Shown here in pieces: positions 7,307-10,694 of a stretch of DNA of 10,694 nucleotides (position 1 is its first letter; each line of letters opens with the position of its first letter). The DNA is from an uncultured Terrimonas sp. (GTDB taxonomy: Bacteria > Bacteroidota > Bacteroidia > Chitinophagales > Chitinophagaceae). Where the stretch lies: assembly GCA_946886925.1 (NCBI GenBank), contig CAMPJQ010000046.1, positions 1-10,694 on the forward strand, in the 5' to 3' direction. The position numbers were made by a program, and so were the translations under genes. A model generated the notes under the pieces. That model ran no database searches, was not told the origin of the DNA, and saw only the letters and a list, made by a program, of their open reading frames with translations.

Positions 7307-8104
7307 ATGCAAAAGACGAACTATATGCAAAAAAGATTTATCAATAAAGTTGTTTGGGTGAGCGGGGCTGCTCAGGGTATCGGGCGTAGTATCGCAGAAC
7401 TTTTTGCGGAAGAAGGAGCGAGTGTGGCTATTATTGATATTAAAGAAAAAGAAGGAAAGGAATGTGCAGAATGCATTAAATCTAAGGGAGGAACCGCTGC
7501 CTTTTTTTTTTGTGACCTGAATGTTGAAGATGCTATTCATCAATCTATCACCGACACCGCTGCAACTTTCGGAGGCTTGCATATTATCGTGAACAATGGG
7601 GCAATCAATATGGTTAAGAGCCTGCATGATTACACTACGGAAGAATGGGACCGGCAATTGAATATCAATCTTAAGGCCATTTTTCTGAGTTTTAAATATG
7701 CGTATCCTTACCTCAAAAAAAACGGCGGCAGCAGTATTGTAAATATTGGATCGGTAAGCAGTTTTGTAGGGCAGGCTAAAACTCCTGGTTATATTGCTGC
7801 CAAGGGAGGCGTGATGATGCTTACTAAATCTATTGCAATTGACTATGCATCAGATCGCATCAGGTGTAACGCGGTTTGTCCGGGCATAACAGACACACCT
7901 ATGTTGAGAGAACATATGGGTGAGCAATCAGGAATCGCCGAACGCCTGCACCGTGTACCGGCAGGGCGTATTTTACAACCGCGTGAAATTGCCAGCAGTG
8001 TTGCATACCTGTGCAGCGATGATTCGTCGGGTATTACCGGAACCAGTTTAATAATTGATGGTGGCTACCTCGCTACCGCAGAATGGGATGGAGGGCTTCT
8101 ATAA
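7307..8104 (+). CDS. Short-chain dehydrogenase/reductase (SDR), probable sugar or sugar-acid dehydrogenase
   Basis: A 265-residue classical SDR. It has the cofactor motif GAAQGIG (20-26) and an acidic D44 at the end of the second strand, which favours NAD over NADP. It also has NNGAI (96-100), the active-site tetrad N121, S149 (IGSVSS), Y162 and K166 (YIAAK), PG at 192-193, and the C-terminal SSGITGTSLIIDGGY typical of the family. A second ATG at 7325 (residue 7, both followed by CAAAA) would shorten the lead-in to the Rossmann strand and is equally plausible. The gene sits 75 bases after the glycosidase, the widest gap in the run, and no TAnnTTTG promoter was found there. The downstream gene starts on its stop codon. 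SDRs beside class II aldolases often oxidise sugar acids or 2-keto-3-deoxy acids, for example in L-fucose or L-rhamnose oxidative routes. That role is inferred here. Confidence 0.9.
   Translation: MQKTNYMQKRFINKVVWVSGAAQGIGRSIAELFAEEGASVAIIDIKEKEGKECAECIKSKGGTAAFFFCDLNVEDAIHQSITDTAATFGGLHIIVNNGAINMVKSLHDYTTEEWDRQLNINLKAIFLSFKYAYPYLKKNGGSSIVNIGSVSSFVGQAKTPGYIAAKGGVMMLTKSIAIDYASDRIRCNAVCPGITDTPMLREHMGEQSGIAERLHRVPAGRILQPREIASSVAYLCSDDSSGITGTSLIIDGGYLATAEWDGGLL
8090..8095 (+). promoter_or_regulatory. Shine-Dalgarno-like site deciding the start at 8104
   Basis: GGAGGG lies eight bases ahead of ATG 8104, inside the last codons of the SDR gene. Such strong sites are uncommon in this window. It supports ATG 8104 over the in-frame ATG at 8083, which would add seven residues and lie upstream of this site. 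Confidence 0.5.
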
Positions 8105-8964
8105 TGAAAAATATAAAAATTTCCTGCGCTGATTTTACGTTCCCGCTTTTGCCACACGACAAGGTATTGGATCTTGTTGCCATGCTGGACTGTGAAGGGA
8201 TTGACATTGGGCTTTTTACCGGGCGATCACACATACAGGCCGGAACGGAATTTACAGAACCGGAGAAAAAAGCCAGGCTGTTGCGACAAAAAGCAGCCGA
8301 TCGCGGACTGGCGATTGCCGACATATACCTGCAGCTCGACAATGACCTGGCAAAATTCGCTATCAATCATCCCGACGCTTCAAAACGGGCCTTCGCGAGA
8401 GAACAGTTTTTGAAATTGATTGAATATGCACAGTATGCAGGGGCTGAACACATTACCTGTTTGCCGGGGATGACTTTTCCTGGTACCGAATTGCCTGAAC
8501 AGTCTGTAAAAAGAAGTTATGAAGAACTGTACTGGCGCGTAGAGCAGGTGGTTAAAACGAAGCTGCGCTTTTCAGTGGAGTGTCATGTTGGGTCGCCCTA
8601 TACAAAACCGGGGGATGTGGTTACACTCATGAAATCGGTGCCGGGATTGCAACTCACACTCGATTACACGCATTTTATACGAAACGGTTATACGCAGGCG
8701 GAAGCCGATATACTGCTGCCTTACGCCAATCATTTTCATGCCCGCGGGGCGCAGCCGGGCAGATTACAGTCACCCGTAGACGAAAATAGTATTGATTACG
8801 GAAAAATTGTGCAGCAGCTAAAGGAAAAAAAGTACTCGGGTTGGATAGGCCTTGAATATATATGGATTAAATGGGAGCAATGCAACCAGGTAGACACATT
8901 GTCTGAAACCATTTTATTAAGAGATGTTATTTTGAAAAGTCTTGCAAAAAACAATCAGGCATGA
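8104..8964 (+). CDS. Cytoplasmic sugar isomerase/epimerase, xylose isomerase-like TIM barrel
   Basis: The protein has 286 residues from the ATG whose first base is the last base of the SDR stop (TAATG), which suggests translational coupling. It has no signal peptide, unlike the related lipoprotein at 829-1710. It belongs to the AP_endonuc_2/sugar phosphate isomerase-epimerase superfamily. Probable divalent-metal ligands after barrel strands are E159 (FSVECH), D187 with H190 (TLDYTHF), H212 (NHFHARGA) and E251 (IGLEYIW). Assignment is by pattern with hydroxypyruvate isomerase, inosose dehydratase and ketose epimerase relatives. The short fold and His/Glu placement do not identify one reaction. 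In this context it could isomerise, epimerise or dehydrate an uncommon sugar or keto acid. The absence of a classical sugar-acid dehydratase in the window makes a dehydratase role worth considering. The next gene overlaps by four bases (ATGA). Confidence 0.87.
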   Translation: MKNIKISCADFTFPLLPHDKVLDLVAMLDCEGIDIGLFTGRSHIQAGTEFTEPEKKARLLRQKAADRGLAIADIYLQLDNDLAKFAINHPDASKRAFAREQFLKLIEYAQYAGAEHITCLPGMTFPGTELPEQSVKRSYEELYWRVEQVVKTKLRFSVECHVGSPYTKPGDVVTLMKSVPGLQLTLDYTHFIRNGYTQAEADILLPYANHFHARGAQPGRLQSPVDENSIDYGKIVQQLKEKKYSGWIGLEYIWIKWEQCNQVDTLSETILLRDVILKSLAKNNQA

Positions 8965-9719
8965 AAACAACCGCTTTGCAATTGATGCGAAAGAAACTGG
9001 CCGAACAGCATGCGGTATATGGTTTGTGGGTAACCCTCGAATCACCCGGCATTACTGAGATTGCCGTGCATTGCGGGATCGACTGGGTGATCGTTGATGC
9101 CGAACACGGGCATATGGACTGGCGTGATATAGTGGAACACATAAGAGCAGCAGTGCGGAGTAACACCGTTGTGCTGGTCAGGATTTCCAATATAGATGAG
9201 GGCATTATCAAACGTGTGCTCGACATAGGTGCCGACGGTATAGTGGTTCCTCATATAGAAAGTGCTGCCGACTGGAAGAAAGCGCTGTCTTATGCAAGGT
9301 ATCCCCCAGCCGGCATACGTGGCATCGGGGCGGAACGCGCTACCAAATGGGGTAGTAATTTTACACAGCACGTAAAGGATGCTGATGAGCACCTGCTGAT
9401 GATCCCCATTATCGAATCTGTAAAAGGTGGTGATAATATAGATGAAATTATTGCAGTAGAAGGCACTGAAATCATATTCTTCGGTCCGGCCGACTATTCC
9501 GCATCCGCCGGTTATGCAGGAGAGTGGGAAGGTAAAGGCATAGCAGCAATAATTGACAGCGTAAAAAATAAGATTGTTGCCGCAGGCAAAAACTGTGGTG
9601 TGATGGCCACATCTAAAGACGACCTAAACCACAGGTACAGGCAGGGCTTCCGCATGTTATCAATAGGTGCGGATGCAGGTCTTCTGCTTAAAACGATTAA
9701 ATCTTTTTTCGAATCATAA
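8961..9719 (+). CDS. HpcH/HpaI-family class II aldolase for 2-keto(-3-deoxy) acids
   Basis: A 252-residue protein of typical length for HpaI, GarL, RhmA/YfaU and related aldolases. Key family positions are present. H49 is in VDAEHG (45-50) and R74 in VLVRIS. GADGIVVPHIES is at 90-101 and YPPAGIRGIG at 114-123. The metal ligand pair is E152 (IIES) and D178 (GPADYSAS). The family cleaves 4-hydroxy-2-keto or 2-keto-3-deoxy acids by a divalent metal mechanism, giving pyruvate plus an aldehyde. With an AldA-type dehydrogenase in the same run, the aldehyde is plausibly lactaldehyde or glycolaldehyde, as for 2-keto-3-deoxy-rhamnonate or -pentonate cleavage; this is inference. It starts within the stop of the previous gene (ATGA overlap), and the cupin gene follows after two bases. 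Confidence 0.92.
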   Translation: MKTTALQLMRKKLAEQHAVYGLWVTLESPGITEIAVHCGIDWVIVDAEHGHMDWRDIVEHIRAAVRSNTVVLVRISNIDEGIIKRVLDIGADGIVVPHIESAADWKKALSYARYPPAGIRGIGAERATKWGSNFTQHVKDADEHLLMIPIIESVKGGDNIDEIIAVEGTEIIFFGPADYSASAGYAGEWEGKGIAAIIDSVKNKIVAAGKNCGVMATSKDDLNHRYRQGFRMLSIGADAGLLLKTIKSFFES

Positions 9720-9721
9720 TT

Positions 9722-10537
9722 ATGAATACATTTTCTAAAGCAACTTCCGGCTCTGCAGACGGAAGGGTTGAGTCTGTTAGCCCGATAGGATCCGGCATGA
9801 TCATGGAATTAGCGCCGGGTATTATTTGCGAAGCGCAGGTAGGCGGTCACAATAAAGCAGTCAATTTATTTACGGCTATCGTTACGTTTCAGCCAGGGCG
9901 GTCATTGCCGGCGCATACCCACCCCCATTCAGAATCCATCACGCTGCTGAAAGGAGAAGCAATTGTTGAAGTTGAAAATCGCAGGTACAGATTACAACAG
10001 TTTGACAATATCACTGTTCCTCAAAATATATCGCACAAAGTAATTAACGGTTCTGCTTCAGAACAGGCCGTATTTCATATTGCTATGCCCGTATCTGTTC
10101 CTGTTCGGAATATAAAAGACGACACATATTCACAATACATTTTTATTGCAGGTGATGTGAACGGAAAATCCGGTAAAGAGTATATCACACGTTTTAATTC
10201 AGCAAACCGCTATAATGCAGGCAGCAACACTGCGTTTATTGATTATTTTAATGAAGACATGCTTGCCGGTGTTGGCATGAGCGGAGGTTTGGGGATTTTT
10301 TATAAAGATGGCAGGTTGCCTGCACATTTTCACGCATTCGACGAATCTATATGTATTATCTCGGGGGAAGCCATTTGCATCACCCAACGAAACAAATACA
10401 ATATCTCCAATCTTTCTACAGCACTGCAACCGCATGGGTTACCTCACTACTTCATTAATCCATATCAAAAAGAAATGTATATGATTTGGGTGTATGCAGG
10501 TGCTATGCCCGTTAGAACAGAAGTAGATGACTTTTAA
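9722..10537 (+). CDS. Bicupin protein with two intact metal-binding cupin domains, function unknown
   Basis: A 271-residue cytoplasmic protein with two cupin barrels. Domain 1 (about 25-125) contains PAHTHPHSES (63-72) with H65, H67 and E71, the motif GEAIVEVENRRYRL, and H105 in the second cupin motif. Domain 2 (about 165-262) contains PAHFHAFDES (200-209) with H202, H204 and E208, GEAICITQRNKY, and a histidine at 238 or 242. Both domains therefore keep the usual metal ligand set, so both may bind metal. Bicupins include dioxygenases, decarboxylases, ureidoglycine aminohydrolase and sugar isomerases, and nothing here picks one. As the last gene, two bases after the aldolase, it is likely translated with it. 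It could isomerise or ring-open a sugar or uronate-like intermediate, or act as a sensor or scaffold. No terminator is seen after it. Confidence 0.82.
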   Translation: MNTFSKATSGSADGRVESVSPIGSGMIMELAPGIICEAQVGGHNKAVNLFTAIVTFQPGRSLPAHTHPHSESITLLKGEAIVEVENRRYRLQQFDNITVPQNISHKVINGSASEQAVFHIAMPVSVPVRNIKDDTYSQYIFIAGDVNGKSGKEYITRFNSANRYNAGSNTAFIDYFNEDMLAGVGMSGGLGIFYKDGRLPAHFHAFDESICIISGEAICITQRNKYNISNLSTALQPHGLPHYFINPYQKEMYMIWVYAGAMPVRTEVDDF

Positions 10538-10694
10538 TTCTGCCGTTAAAAGCCATTCGCAATTGCGGTTGTTGAATGATAATGATGTTCAGTCAAAAAG
10601 TATAAATGAATTGTCAGGATGTATATTTTAACCCAACTATCATTACAGTATTTTAGCACATTAAGATTTCCTTCATCCTAAAGCACACTTTCAT

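Noticed and set aside
7286..7657. Minus-strand open frame of 123 codons over the SDR start
   Set aside because: Antisense to the SDR cofactor-binding region, with no domain or start signal.
8083..8103. Upstream ATG extending the TIM barrel protein by seven residues
   Set aside because: It lies upstream of the GGAGGG site at 8090-8095, and the extra residues add nothing to the fold; ATG 8104 fits the coupled stop-start.
10553..10577. Palindrome CGCAATTGCG and flanking CATTC/GAATG after the cupin gene as a terminator
   Set aside because: The palindrome has no loop, the outer arms are only five bases, and no T run follows.

Overview
The window looks like chromosomal DNA from a Bacteroidota species, plausibly Chitinophagaceae-like. 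The reasons are moderate GC, A-rich translation leaders with few Shine-Dalgarno sites, a TAnnTTTG-type promoter element, and the protein families present (a lipobox-bearing sugar isomerase-like protein and a DUF5060/DUF4038 glycosidase). The family-level placement is inference only. No RNA gene, mobile element, CRISPR array or phage gene was seen.

Left part (1-2827). The window opens inside an apbE-type flavin transferase gene (+ strand) whose 5' end is cut off. Two minus-strand genes follow. One encodes an exported lipoprotein with a sugar-phosphate-isomerase-like TIM barrel, and a good intrinsic terminator (766-804) lies just past its stop. The other encodes an AraC-family regulator. The 217 bases between these two genes (1711-1927) hold no gene I would accept, only two competing inverted repeats.

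Right part (2828-10537). The AraC gene is divergent from a run of seven plus-strand genes. In order these are a D-2-hydroxyacid dehydrogenase, an AldA-type aldehyde dehydrogenase, a secreted DUF5060/DUF4038 (apiosidase-like) glycosidase, a short-chain dehydrogenase, a cytoplasmic xylose-isomerase-like TIM barrel protein, an HpcH/HpaI-class aldolase and a two-domain cupin. Junctions are 6, 42, 75, -1, -4 and 2 bases, which suggests one operon, with the last four genes most tightly coupled. A TAnnTTTG element at 2924-2931 is a plausible promoter.

How the genes may work together (inference). The secreted glycosidase would release a sugar. The SDR and the TIM barrel enzyme would oxidise, isomerise or epimerise it or its acid. 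The class II aldolase would cleave a 2-keto(-3-deoxy) acid to pyruvate (or a related oxoacid) and a short aldehyde. AldA would oxidise that aldehyde (lactaldehyde or glycolaldehyde) to the acid, and the 2-hydroxyacid dehydrogenase would handle a hydroxyacid/oxoacid pair. AraC would sense an intermediate. No sugar-acid dehydratase, kinase, SusC/SusD pair or permease lies in the window, so substrate and route are open; apiose is only a hint from the glycosidase family. The last 157 bases (10538-10694) contain no gene or terminator that I can support.
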